Program-made: the position numbers and the translations under genes
Notes under the pieces: model-generated
Database searches by the model: none
Told to the model about the DNA's origin: nothing
What the model saw: the letters and a program-made list of their open reading frames with translations, nothing else
From: Patiria pectinifera
Lineage: Eukaryota > Echinodermata > Asteroidea > Valvatida > Asterinidae
Length of the DNA: 64,000 nucleotides
Assembly (NCBI GenBank): GCA_029964075.1
Contig: CM057129.1
Location: forward strand, 16,545,430-16,609,429
Reading direction: 5' to 3'
Shown here: one piece after another, positions 11,585 through 21,040 of the stretch
How positions within the stretch are numbered: the first letter of the stretch is position 1
Layout: each line of letters starts with the position of its first letter

Positions 11585-11875
11585 GTAAGCCTACGTACTA
11601 CGAGTAGGGAAGAACTAAAGATTCTGCCAGTGGCGTAAATATGTTTGGGGAGGGCGCTGAGGTAAAAAGTGAGCCAGTGCATTGTGTAAAATCAATTGTC
11701 CCTCCAGAAATCGAGGCACTCTGCTATTGTTGGATGGAATTAGAATACTGGAAGCAAGTACCCTGCCAGGGTCTGTCTCGATGTTGAATATAAAGAAAAC
11801 ACTGGCAACAATGTTGACTGTGACTGTGAAAACGAGATTGACACCTATCATTCCGTTTTACACCAATGTACATAG

Positions 11876-11933
11876 TTGCAATTCAGCCTCGGTGTTACCT
11901 TGCCGTGAACTGTGTGAGGAGGCTAGGAATGAC
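11876..11933 (+). CDS. Copy 1 CRD 2 second exon, 5' part, cut by Polinton
   Basis: Acceptor ACATAG. The reading frame (LPCRELCEEARND) stops where the mobile element begins. With 28376-28475 the exon totals 158 nt, exactly the length of the uninterrupted exon in copies 2 and 3. Confidence 0.9.
11928..11933. repeat. Left target-site duplication AATGAC
   Basis: Six bases, AATGAC, directly repeated at 28370-28375. The intact paralogous exon (52429-52586) has a single AATGAC at this place. Six-bp duplications are characteristic of Polintons. Confidence 0.95.
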
Positions 11934-12417
11934 AGTAGTATAAGAGGCGTAAGATGCACCTGAGTGCGGTTGATGCGGTTGAACTGATGCAAGTGGGCGT
12001 GGTCATTTTGGAGGAGGAGGAGGGAGGGTGGTGCAATGGTGGGTGTGAGTGATGGTAATGGTGGAGGAGGCGGTGGAGGGGTGGTAAAGAGGAGTGGTGT
12101 TGGAGGGAGGAGGCCGACAGGTCTGAACATGTGGATGGTTAAAAAGGGTGAGTGACGTCATCGGTGTGACGTCACAGACAAGACCGAACAAGTCTGATAA
12201 GAACAATGGGACAAGTTTGAACTCGCATGGATTCCTGCGCGTTGATTGGTTGTTAATTTTCAGCTGAATGCTGGAGCGAGAGTTTGGGTGAATAAAAATT
12301 GGAACATTTGGCAATCTGGTATCATTTCTCTGCCAACGACTGGACAAAGCAGACTCTCTCTACACGACTGCTTAGTACCAACGCAACATATTCTACACCA
12401 ACTATGGTTTCAACATC
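11934..12417 (+). repeat. Polinton left terminal inverted repeat
   Basis: 484 bp, starting AGTAGTATAAGAGGCG. It matches the reverse complement of 27886-28369 with differences only at 12121, 12325, 12399 and 12408. It contains a G/A-rich stretch (12010-12115), two CRE palindromes, an inverted CCAAT box (ATTGG, 12245) and an A/T-rich TATA-like segment near 12290. Confidence 0.95.
12153..12174. promoter_or_regulatory. Paired CRE/ATF palindromes, left TIR
   Basis: Two perfect TGACGTCA octamers at 12153-12160 and 12167-12174, 14 bp apart start to start. This is the consensus binding site of CREB/ATF bZIP factors. The pair is repeated in the right TIR. Confidence 0.7.
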
Positions 12418-12420
12418 ATT

Positions 12421-12630
12421 TTCACAGACAAGACCGAACAAATCCGATGAGAACAATAGGACAGCGAAGGACAAATTTGAATTTGCACCGATTTTTGCGT
12501 GTTGATTGGTTGTTTACTTTCGGCTGGTGATCATTATGCGGGAACGAGAGTTTTGGTGAGTAAAAATTTGAAAATTTGGTGGTTTGGTGTCATTTTTTCT
12601 GCTAACATCTGGCCAAATCAGACTCTCTCT
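12421..12630 (+). repeat. Subterminal diverged copy of TIR segment
   Basis: This segment repeats 12171-12361 in direct orientation: CAGACAAGACCGAACAA, GTTGATTGGTTGTT and CAGACTCTCTCT recur in the same order. It is diverged by many substitutions and small indels, and there is no counterpart on the right side, where the WW-PC4 gene starts instead. Confidence 0.75.
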
Positions 12631-13067
12631 AATTGTAGCGCTTTCAGTTTAACAAACGTTTTGCTGACGTTACAAATATTCCTCAGAATATATTTAACAA
12701 TTCCACCCTATGAGAAAACATCAATCGTAAGGTGTAGTATAGTAAAGTAAAGTATAGCGGTAAACTAAATCTGAAATCGTTTTTCAGACGACATAATTGA
12801 TATCCCCCACTAGTCTTTTATAATACATGACAGTGGGTTGTGACTAGAGGAAGTGCGCGTATACTAAACCTACTGTGTAGTACACATAATAATCTTATCA
12901 TCAGCCAACTGTACTGATCCCGTATGTATTTTCCTCGACAGGAAGGGTAATCTGATTACAATCTATAAACTTAAAAGCGGCCGCTTATTTAAGACACCGG
13001 GAGTTTATAACGTGTATAGGCCTAACGATAACCATAGTGCTCGGTACATAAATACGGACGCCTTAGA
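12631..13067. other. Non-coding Polinton left arm
   Basis: AT-rich sequence between the subterminal repeat and the tandem-repeat tract. No gene or clear motif recognised beyond an AGTATAGTAAAGTAAAGTAT stretch near 12735. Confidence 0.5.
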
Positions 13068-13720
13068 CAACATAATTTGACGCCGGTCATTATTACAGAT
13101 TTCGTAGACTGAAACGTGTCAACATGTTGATGGACGATTTGTTTCTTTAGTGCGGGGTACAGAACATTTTATTGGAAGTCAAGAAGATAAGTGTATTTTG
13201 TACAAAACATAATTTGACACCGGTCATTATTACAGATTTCGTAGATTCAAACGGGTCAACATGTTGATGGACGATTTGTTTCTTTAGTGCGGGGTACAGA
13301 ACATTTTATTGGAAGTCAAGAAGATAAGTGTATTTTGTACAAAACATAATTTGACACCGGTCATTATTACAGATTTCGTAGACTGAAACGTGTCAACATG
13401 TTAATGGACGATTTGTTTCTTTAGTGCGGGGTACAGAACATTTTATTGGAAGTCAAGAAGATAAGTGTATTTTGTACAAAACATAATTTGACACCGGTCA
13501 TTATTACAGATTTCGTAGACTGAAACGTGTCAACATGTTAATGGACGATTTGTTTCTTTAGTGCGGGGTACAGAACATTTTATTTGAAGTCAAGAACATA
13601 TGTGTATTTTGTACAAAACCTAAGTGACACCGGTCACCATTACAGATTTTATAGGCTTAAACATGGGTATATAAAAATTTTTATTGGAGTCAAAATAAGT
13701 GTATTTTGCACAAAAAACAA
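13068..13720 (+). repeat. 137-bp tandem repeats upstream of polymerase gene
   Basis: The unit starting CATAATTTGAC begins at 13071, 13208, 13345 and 13482, a strict 137-bp period. A fifth unit, diverged and truncated, follows from about 13619. The first four are nearly identical (differences such as GTTGATGG versus GTTAATGG). The tract ends about 50 bp before the TATA box of the first + strand gene. Confidence 0.9.
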
Positions 13721-13767
13721 ACGAAGCATCAGCACACAGACTAATTTAGTGTCTTTCTTCCCTAGTG

Positions 13768-13775
13768 TATAAAAA
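13768..13775 (+). promoter_or_regulatory. TATA box of Polinton polymerase gene
   Basis: TATAAAAA lies 44 bp upstream of the ATG at 13812, with an initiator-like TCATTC about 28 bp downstream (13796-13801). This spacing is typical of an RNA polymerase II core promoter. Confidence 0.65.
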
Positions 13776-13811
13776 GCGAGGCAAATTTCAGCTCGTCATT
13801 CATCCGTCAAC

Positions 13812-14027
13812 ATGTCTCAAGAAGACTATTTCGGCTCTGCCTCGCCGGACCCGACTTCATCACAACTTGATCGTATTTGGCAGATGGAAGAGGAAGCGCT
13901 CCTCAACAACGATGACTACTTTCAAAATGCATCCCCTGATCCCACTGCCTCTCAACTACAAGCCATCGCCGAGATGGAAGCCGACTTGACCGCTGGTGCA
14001 TCGGCACAACAAGGTGGTCAAACGGTG
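13812..14027 (+). CDS. Polinton polymerase gene exon 1 (repeat-bearing leader)
   Basis: 72 codons from the ATG in CAACATGTC to a strong donor G|GTAAGT. It contains two tandem copies of an acidic motif, DYFGSASPDPTSSQL and DYFQNASPDPTASQL, each followed by an I..ME helix-like segment. Phase 0 joins it to 14759. I infer it is the N-terminus of the zinc-finger polymerase because the frame continues through two perfectly placed introns; it could alternatively be used as a short separate protein. Confidence 0.75.
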
Positions 14028-14758
14028 GTAAGTCGCAATATCTTTATTTTATTTTATTTATTGTTATTATTATTTTTTTCTTTCTTTTCGAAAGTTTAAG
14101 TGTTCTTTAAAAATGAGGCTGTAACGTCGCTAACTTTGTCAGACGTTTCGTTTCAATTGCAAAGCATAAACTCGACCGTCTTGTCATGCCAAGCAGTGTG
14201 TGTTTATCATTATTATTATTGTTATTCTTTTCATTTTTTATATGTGTAATTCGACAATATCGTCGTATCTGTTGTTAGTTGTGCAGAGGAATCAGTCCGA
14301 AATTGTTCATTAAATTATCAAAATTGCTATAATATTTCAACTACCGGTAGAAGTGAGGATGTTCTGTGCTTTGTCAGTATTCGTTCTCAATTCGTTCATT
14401 CTAAATCGATTAGCATTTGTTTCCTGTCTGGTTTGTTAATGTTAAACATTGACATCCAAAATTTATTATGATGTTTTGGAAACTGATATTAGTTTACGAT
14501 CATCTTTGAAAATCACTATAAATGGTTTGTAGTGTTTTGTGCTACGTTGGAGCTTGGAAATAAAACTCTAAACAATTATTGCATTATCCACAAGTTACCA
14601 CTTGAAGCTCAAAACAAAATGCGTGTTTGATATCGATGATTATCGTTCTGAAAAGAAGTTGTGAAATGTCAAATATTACCTCTTGTGGCTGTTGTTGGTG
14701 TTGTTATTATAATTATTATTTTATTTATTTATTCATTACCGTTGTTTTTAAATTGTAG

Positions 14759-14827
14759 AACACAAACGGACCTAGGCCTACACCTCCGAATATTCCTCCA
14801 TCCGGTGATCAGGAGGCTGAATTAACG
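14759..14827 (+). CDS. Polinton polymerase gene exon 2
   Basis: A 23-codon proline-rich exon with acceptor AATTGTAG and donor G|GTAAGG, phase 0 at both ends. It carries TPPNIPPSGDQ. Its length of exactly 69 nt between good splice sites, and the open frame on both sides, support it as a real exon. Confidence 0.7.
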
Positions 14828-14960
14828 GTAAGGAAACTACACGTAATATTGTTTACTTTTAATGTTTATCACAAACAAGAGGTTATTACGTTTTAGCGTT
14901 TGTATTTATTTATTCATTCAATTTTTTTTTTCTTCTTCTTCTTATTCTTTTCTTCTTCAG

Positions 14961-17387
14961 GACTCGTCTGACGATTTTGAAAAGGATGACGTGCAACCTG
15001 TCACACCACAGTTTTGTTGCAGTTACTGTAACAAAACCTTTAGCTGTAAAAACAGTCTAAAGCGGCATAGACAACAAAACAAGCATAGGGCACCCGGCCT
15101 ACCTGCAACAGACTTCCCTTGCAGTAAGTGTGGCAAGAGCTTTGCTCGCCGGGACACTTTAAATCGCCACATGAGAGTCCACCAACAACCAGCAGCATTA
15201 CCAAAGCCGGCCCCCAGACCAAAGCCGTTCACCTGCGACATCTGTGGTAAGACCTACACGCGCCGGGACAACTTGCGCCGTCACTTCAGAAGCGTTCACC
15301 GCGGGCCAGACAATCCACCTCCGGTAGCCCCACCTGCTCCAGTTGCCCGACCCCCCACCCCACCCTTACCTGTCCCACCTCCTCTTTTAGCCCCAGTGAT
15401 GGTAGAAGATACGGAGGAGTTTCCAGAGCTGGCTGAGCGCTACCTTCAAGATGTAATCAACGAGGGAGGGGAACAGCACGAACAAGGCAACGGGGACGTG
15501 GACATCGACAACGCAGAGAGCGAGGACGACAGCAACGCCGAGGACGACGTTCAAGAGGACAACGAAGACCCCGAACTACTGGACACGCTCAGGGTAAATT
15601 GGGGTGCTGTTAGAACACATCATTTTACGGGGAGACCCGTGCAAGATTTGTATAATTTTAGATTAGTAGGGACTAGGCTGCTTGGGCAGGGTGTAAATGT
15701 AGAAGATGCTCTACGTGGGGTTTTTTACCAACTCCGCGTACGAGCCAAAATAAATGTCTCCTTCGGTCTAGTTTTGAGGCACTCCGGCACTGGTGATTTG
15801 AGATACTACCACGCTAGCGACAATAATGCCCGTTTTTTCCCAGAACCTATTATGATGGGTTCTGGAGAAGACGTAGATCGCCTTGTCGAAGCACTTCGCC
15901 AGAGCGATATTGCAGAGCACGGGCGTAGGCAAAGACCTGACACAAAATGGACGGTCGAATCTATAACAAATATGTGCGTGTTTGTGAACAAAATGGATTT
16001 TGTTATTGGGACTCCTTCTACTACCTTACCTCCGTATGTAGCAAATAACCACGGTCTAATCAATCTTGTAAACAGTAGGCAAAGTGGGAGGGTGTATAAT
16101 GACAAGCTGTGTTTTTTTCGATGTTTGGCCTTACTTAACACAAACAACGAACGTGGGCTAGAGCGCGAAGTACAGCACTTGCTCGATGTGTACCGCCGCG
16201 AATTGGGGGAAATGGGGACAAATGGTGTCACTATAAACGATTTAGATGCCGCCGAGCGTCTCTTCCGCGTAAACGTTCAAGTTTATTCCTTAGTTAGGGT
16301 TCAACGAGAGGACGGGGGTGTGGCAGAAAATGTAGATAATGATGATGAGGGGGAGGGTGCTGATGAACCGGTTGAAGGCGATGTAAACATAAGAGCTGAA
16401 CTTATTCGGCGGTCACCTTGCCGTCATTCGCGGACACTGAATTTAAACTTATGTGGGGCTCATTTCTCGTACATCCGGGATTTGAAGATGTACAGCAAAT
16501 CCTACTCATGTTCCAAATGTGATAGGACATTCAAACGCTCAAGTGATCTGACACGTCACGAGATAACCTGTGACGCCAATGTCAAACATAAATTTCAAGG
16601 TGGTTCCTACAAGTTACCAAAAACAGTGTTTGAGGATATTCAGGAACTTGGGATAGATGTCCCTCTCGACTTGCAATATTATCCTTATCGCGCCACGTTT
16701 GATTTGGAATGTTTTTTCCAAGAGGTTCCGCCTAACTTGCAGGGTAAATCAGGGAAACTTAAGTGGAAGTCCCAACACCAGTTGCTTAGTTGTAGCGTGG
16801 CGAGTAATGTGCCAAATCACACTGAGCCGGTGTGCTTCGTAACACAAGGGGATTCTAAGGATCTAGTTCGTAAACTGATAGGTAAACTTCATGATATTTC
16901 TGAGACAGCTTACACAGCTTTGGTGGTGAAGTACCAGCCCTTGTTTCTGAAACTGGAAGAGCTTTGCGACCGACCTGCCCGAGGGGAAGCTAGAACACCC
17001 AAAAAACACCCTGCCCAGACCGCCGGGGAGAGACTAGATGACTTCATCAAGGAACTGCCTGTCTTGGGTTTCAATTGTGGTAAATATGATGTAAATGTCA
17101 TAAAACGATACTTGTACTCCGAACTCCAAACGATCGATCCCCTACAATTCATTGTAAAAAGATCCGGTACCTATATGGCACTTAAGACCAGAAAGCTAAA
17201 ATTTCTTGACATAACAAACTACTTGGCACCGGGGTATAGTTATGATAAGTTTTTAAAGGCATATAACGTGGAGCAGCAGAAAGGGTTTTTCCCCTACAAG
17301 TGGTTTGACGACTTAGGAAAATTGAATTCAAACAAACTCCCACCACACTTTCTACAGCCAACTCAAAAAAGAGAACATAACAGATGA
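14961..17387 (+). CDS. POLB: Zinc-finger B-family DNA polymerase, N-terminal part (frame broken near 17345)
   Basis: Exon 3, acceptor TCTTCTTCAG. Three tandem C2H2 zinc fingers (about 15012-15090, 15114-15181, 15228-15298) are followed by a proline-rich and an acidic stretch (to about 15590), an uncharacterised domain containing DKLCFFRCLALL, a further C2H2-like finger (about 16500-16572) and the 3'-5' exonuclease with Exo I FDLEC (about 16699), Exo II NCGKYD (about 17074) and Exo III YSYDK (about 17236). Polinton polymerases are protein-primed-type family B enzymes that copy the element. The tandem N-terminal fingers are unusual and may direct DNA binding. Near 17340-17352 homology leaves this frame and continues in the +1 frame; the old frame runs 12 more codons to TGA. 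The real start is upstream, in exon 1. Confidence 0.88.
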   Translation, partial: DSSDDFEKDDVQPVTPQFCCSYCNKTFSCKNSLKRHRQQNKHRAPGLPATDFPCSKCGKSFARRDTLNRHMRVHQQPAALPKPAPRPKPFTCDICGKTYTRRDNLRRHFRSVHRGPDNPPPVAPPAPVARPPTPPLPVPPPLLAPVMVEDTEEFPELAERYLQDVINEGGEQHEQGNGDVDIDNAESEDDSNAEDDVQEDNEDPELLDTLRVNWGAVRTHHFTGRPVQDLYNFRLVGTRLLGQGVNVEDALRGVFYQLRVRAKINVSFGLVLRHSGTGDLRYYHASDNNARFFPEPIMMGSGEDVDRLVEALRQSDIAEHGRRQRPDTKWTVESITNMCVFVNKMDFVIGTPSTTLPPYVANNHGLINLVNSRQSGRVYNDKLCFFRCLALLNTNNERGLEREVQHLLDVYRRELGEMGTNGVTINDLDAAERLFRVNVQVYSLVRVQREDGGVAENVDNDDEGEGADEPVEGDVNIRAELIRRSPCRHSRTLNLNLCGAHFSYIRDLKMYSKSYSCSKCDRTFKRSSDLTRHEITCDANVKHKFQGGSYKLPKTVFEDIQELGIDVPLDLQYYPYRATFDLECFFQEVPPNLQGKSGKLKWKSQHQLLSCSVASNVPNHTEPVCFVTQGDSKDLVRKLIGKLHDISETAYTALVVKYQPLFLKLEELCDRPARGEARTPKKHPAQTAGERLDDFIKELPVLGFNCGKYDVNVIKRYLYSELQTIDPLQFIVKRSGTYMALKTRKLKFLDITNYLAPGYSYDKFLKAYNVEQQKGFFPYKWFDDLGKLNSNKLPPHFLQPTQKREHNR

Positions 17388-19434
17388 GCAGTATCAATAT
17401 TGCCAACAGGTATGGGACGAACGTGGCATGCAAACTATGGAGGATTTTTTAATTTGGTACAACAATTTGGATGTGGTGCCCTTTTTGGACGCTGTTGACA
17501 AAATGGTGACTTTTTACCGGGAAAGAGGGATGGACATGTTTAAGTGTGCCATATCGGTACCGGGCCTTTCATTGCAGCACTTATTTCTAACACTACCCGA
17601 AGGGATTAGTTTCTCGTTGATTGATGAGTACAACAAAGACCTATATTATAAACTCAAGAATAATATTGTAGGAGGCCCGTCTATTGTATTCAACAGACAT
17701 CAAGAGAAAGATAAAACTTACATCCGCGGGGGAGACAAACTATGTAAGAAAGTAGTGGGGTTTGATGCAAACGCACTATATCTGTGGGCCCTCATGCAAG
17801 ATATGCCGATCGGGCTTTTCATCAGGCGCAATGCGGACAATAATTTCAAACCCGTGAGAAGTCAAAAATATGGGGCAATCGCTTGTGAGTGGCTGGATTG
17901 GGTGGCCAAAACAACCGGGTGTAGTATCACTCACAAATTCAACGGTGTCGAAAAACGCGTAGGATCAAAACAATTATACGTAGACGGGTTTTGCCATGAA
18001 ACGGACACAGTGTACCAATTTCATGGATGTTACTGGCATGGTCACCGATGTCGTCTGAATAATAAAGACTTCAACGAATACAGGAAAAAAAGCTGCGCCG
18101 ACCTCCGAAAAAAAACCGAGGAGAATTCGGCATACATTAGAAGCCTCGGCCACAACTTAGAAGAAATTTGGGAATGTCAGTGGGAAGACGCAAAATTTCA
18201 CAATCCACAGTTGCGACAGTTTTTAGACTCAATTAGACTGCCGCACTTTAAGAAGCGGACCATGACTCAGCGGGAAGTTTTAAGGTATGTTGCCGACGGT
18301 TCACTTTTTGGCCTCGTGGAGTGCGACATTCGTGTTCCGCCACATCTAAAAGAAGAATTCGCTGAAATGACTCCCATATTCAAAAACGTAAACATCAGTA
18401 GGGACGACATCGGTGAACATATGAAGCAATATGCCGAAGAGGCGGGTATGCTGAAATCCCCACAAAGGAGCCTAATAGGCAGTATGTTTGGATCCAAAAT
18501 TTTGCTGGCCACGCCACTACTCCGGTGGTACTTATCGCACGGTCTCGAAGTGCAGCACGTGCACGAAGTAATACAATACGGTAAAAATAATTGTTTCCGT
18601 AGTTTTGGGGAATCGGTAAGTGATGCGAGGCGAGCGGGAGATACAGATCTGTCAAATGCAATTCTGGCGGACACGATGAAACTGCTAGGTAACTCGGCCT
18701 ACGGAAAGACGGTCACAAACCAAGAGCGGCACATGAAAGTAGAAATAGCGAACGAAAGAAATGCGCCTAGGTTCATAAATGACCCGCATTTTAGGGCGCT
18801 GCATGATATTGGGGAGGGGGTATACGAGGTTGAATTAACCAAAAAATCGATCAGGTTAAACTTGCCGATTCAGATCGGATTTTTCGTGTATCAATATGCG
18901 AAATTAAGAATGTTACAGTTTTACTTTGACTTTCTGGTGAAGTTTGTCCATCTCGAAGATTTTGAAATGTGTGAGATGGACACCGATTCGGCATATCTTG
19001 CACTCTCCGGTGAAAATCTAGAGTCAGTCATCAAACCCCACAAACGCCAAGACTATGAGAGGGAAAAGTCTCAATGGTTTCCCAGAAATGATACTGTTGA
19101 ACATAAAGCTTACGACAAGCGGACACCGGGATTGTTTAAGGTAGAGTGGGAGGGGGAGGGAATAGTGGCTCTGTGCAGCAAAACATATTTTTGTTTTGGG
19201 GCAAGTAGCAAGGTCAGTTGCAAGGGCCTTAATAAAAGAACCAACAGAATTACCAAAGAAAAGTACTTAAATGTGCTGCGTACTAAAACACCAGGTTCTG
19301 GAGTCAACCGGGGTTTTCGCATGAGGGGTGGGGATATGTTCACTTACGAACAAACTAAGACGGCATTTTCGTACATGTACCCAAAACGAAAGGTGTTCGA
19401 AGACGGGCGTTCAACTACATTCTTGGATTTGTAA
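17353..19434 (+). CDS. POLB: B-family DNA polymerase, C-terminal polymerase part (after frameshift)
   Basis: Family-like sequence is open in this frame from about 17350; the first ATG is at 17428. It holds the palm motifs: motif A FDANALYLW (about 17761), the YQFHGCYWHGH segment typical of Polinton polymerases (about 18016), motif B KLLGNSAYGK (about 18681) and motif C DTDSAYL (about 18979). It ends with the usual C-terminus around KRKVFEDGRST. All catalytic carboxylates are kept, so the only visible damage to the gene is the 1-nt frame change at its junction with 14961-17387. Translation of this part alone from 17428 would lack the exonuclease. Confidence 0.92.
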   Translation, partial: YSQLKKENITDEQYQYCQQVWDERGMQTMEDFLIWYNNLDVVPFLDAVDKMVTFYRERGMDMFKCAISVPGLSLQHLFLTLPEGISFSLIDEYNKDLYYKLKNNIVGGPSIVFNRHQEKDKTYIRGGDKLCKKVVGFDANALYLWALMQDMPIGLFIRRNADNNFKPVRSQKYGAIACEWLDWVAKTTGCSITHKFNGVEKRVGSKQLYVDGFCHETDTVYQFHGCYWHGHRCRLNNKDFNEYRKKSCADLRKKTEENSAYIRSLGHNLEEIWECQWEDAKFHNPQLRQFLDSIRLPHFKKRTMTQREVLRYVADGSLFGLVECDIRVPPHLKEEFAEMTPIFKNVNISRDDIGEHMKQYAEEAGMLKSPQRSLIGSMFGSKILLATPLLRWYLSHGLEVQHVHEVIQYGKNNCFRSFGESVSDARRAGDTDLSNAILADTMKLLGNSAYGKTVTNQERHMKVEIANERNAPRFINDPHFRALHDIGEGVYEVELTKKSIRLNLPIQIGFFVYQYAKLRMLQFYFDFLVKFVHLEDFEMCEMDTDSAYLALSGENLESVIKPHKRQDYEREKSQWFPRNDTVEHKAYDKRTPGLFKVEWEGEGIVALCSKTYFCFGASSKVSCKGLNKRTNRITKEKYLNVLRTKTPGSGVNRGFRMRGGDMFTYEQTKTAFSYMYPKRKVFEDGRSTTFLDL

Positions 19435-20374
19435 TTAACACGAAGAATGACTTTGTAAGTGCAACAAAAGTAGTTGTATACTTTTGTAATAGTTTAACTT
19501 GAATCCAATTTGTCCCCAATCTCTTAAGTAACGTTTTGATACTTGTGTAATATACCAATTTGTGTATGCTTTATACTTTCATATTTTCTACTTTAGTGTA
19601 TACATATACATGTAGTTATAAGTTAAGTAACCAATGTATAATACAAATACCTGAATACGGAATACGGAATGGTTAATGACTGATGTGTACTAACCGGTTG
19701 CTTTGTTTACTTTCATTTTGTGTTTTCATAACTGCTTTGTATTACAAATTTAATTAAAGTGAATAATAACCGACTTGTTTTCTTTGATCAGTTTGACTTG
19801 TTTTGCTGGAATAATTCTTCTTGCATATATCGCATTTTCTGCTATATTTACTTTTTTTTGTTGTTGTTGGGTTTTTTTTTTTTTTTTTTATCACTGTTGA
19901 ATATTTTGTATAATTTATGTTTAAAAAAAAAAAAAAAAGTTTCCGAATTCGTATCGTATTCATACAAGTGTTTGATTAATTAATCTACGTTCCAGTGCTC
20001 CAGATAAAATTTGAGTGTTACATTCTGTTCTTAAATCGTATATTACCATGCGTCAAATGTTCTACTTTACACTTGTGTTTTCAACAATGTATAATATTTT
20101 GTCTGTAGTATAATACTTTGCATTATAAAAGTGTTTATGTGTTTGTATCAAGATAATATCGTTTCCACACTTAATATAATTGTCGTCGAGAAAATAAGAA
20201 AATTAAAAAAAAAAAAAATAAAAAAAAAAAATGTAGATGCAGCACAAAACAGATAATGAGGAAAATGAATATTTGTGTGTGTGTGTTTGTTTGGTTTTTT
20301 TTTTTTTTTTTTTTCCCTCGTTGTTCACGAGTGTTGGGGTATTAAAGGTTTTAAAAGTTAACCGCAATACGAGA
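19435..20374. other. AT-rich spacer with homopolymer runs; possible ATPase promoter
   Basis: No gene. Poly-T (19867-19889, 20296-20314) and poly-A (19923-19938, 20203-20231) runs. A TATAAAAG at 20124-20131 is a candidate TATA box for the downstream packed gene cluster. Confidence 0.5.
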
Positions 20375-21037
20375 ATGCTTTCATTTGGTCAAATGGACGC
20401 GCGACTTAAACATCCTTTTACGGGGGTAATAGCCGGCCCAACCGGTTCGGGGAAAACTCAGTTTGTAAAGAGGCTTATAGTTTCCGAGGGAAACACACTT
20501 ATTGAACCAACTATTGATAATATCATTTGGTGTTACGGCGAATATCAAGATGTTTATGACCATCTGGCTAGTCTGGTCCCTAAGATACGATTTGTTGAGG
20601 GGTTCCCCGATGATTTACTACAGTCCCTGGACCGAAGTCAAAGAAACCTGGTTGTGATAGACGATCTTATGTCAGAGAGTGGAAACAATGTAAAGGTCAC
20701 TGAACTGTTCACCAAAGGAAGTCACCATAGAAACCTGTCAGTAATTCTCATACTACAAAACTTGTTTTACAAGGGAAAGGAAATGCGGACCATTAGTTTG
20801 AACGCTCACTACATGGTACTCTTCAAAAACCCGAGAGACGCTTCGCAAATTACCCATTTAGCGAGGCAGATGTATCCCACCAAGATGAAGTACATGATGG
20901 AGGCCTATCGCGATGCGACATCCGCCCCCTACGGCTACCTCTTTGTTGATTTAAAACCCGAAACCCCAGAAAACTTGAGAATCAGAACTTCAATTTTTCC
21001 CGGTGAATATCCCATCGTTTACGTTCCAAGGGTATAA
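20375..21037 (+). CDS. ATP: Packaging ATPase (FtsK/HerA-type, A32-like)
   Basis: 220 aa from the ATG at 20375. The frame is open further upstream (to 20237), but that part encodes a poly-Phe tract over a T-run and is unlikely to be protein. Walker A is GPTGSGKT (residues 21-28), Walker B LVVIDDLM (about 92-99), and a downstream ILILQN matches the sensor region of viral genome-packaging ATPases. In Polintons and related viruses this enzyme is thought to pump DNA into the capsid. It heads a tightly packed group of same-strand genes (3 bp to the next). Confidence 0.92.
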   Translation: MLSFGQMDARLKHPFTGVIAGPTGSGKTQFVKRLIVSEGNTLIEPTIDNIIWCYGEYQDVYDHLASLVPKIRFVEGFPDDLLQSLDRSQRNLVVIDDLMSESGNNVKVTELFTKGSHHRNLSVILILQNLFYKGKEMRTISLNAHYMVLFKNPRDASQITHLARQMYPTKMKYMMEAYRDATSAPYGYLFVDLKPETPENLRIRTSIFPGEYPIVYVPRV

Positions 21038-21040
21038 AGG

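Noticed and set aside
12246-12530. Open frames in the left TIR and subterminal repeat
   Set aside because: They mirror the 5' region of the WW-PC4 gene and end in diverged repeat sequence; no complete protein is encoded.
17360-17375. Programmed frameshift at the A-run in the polymerase
   Set aside because: The change needed is +1 and lies just before the A-run; no slippery heptamer fits, so a mutation is favoured.
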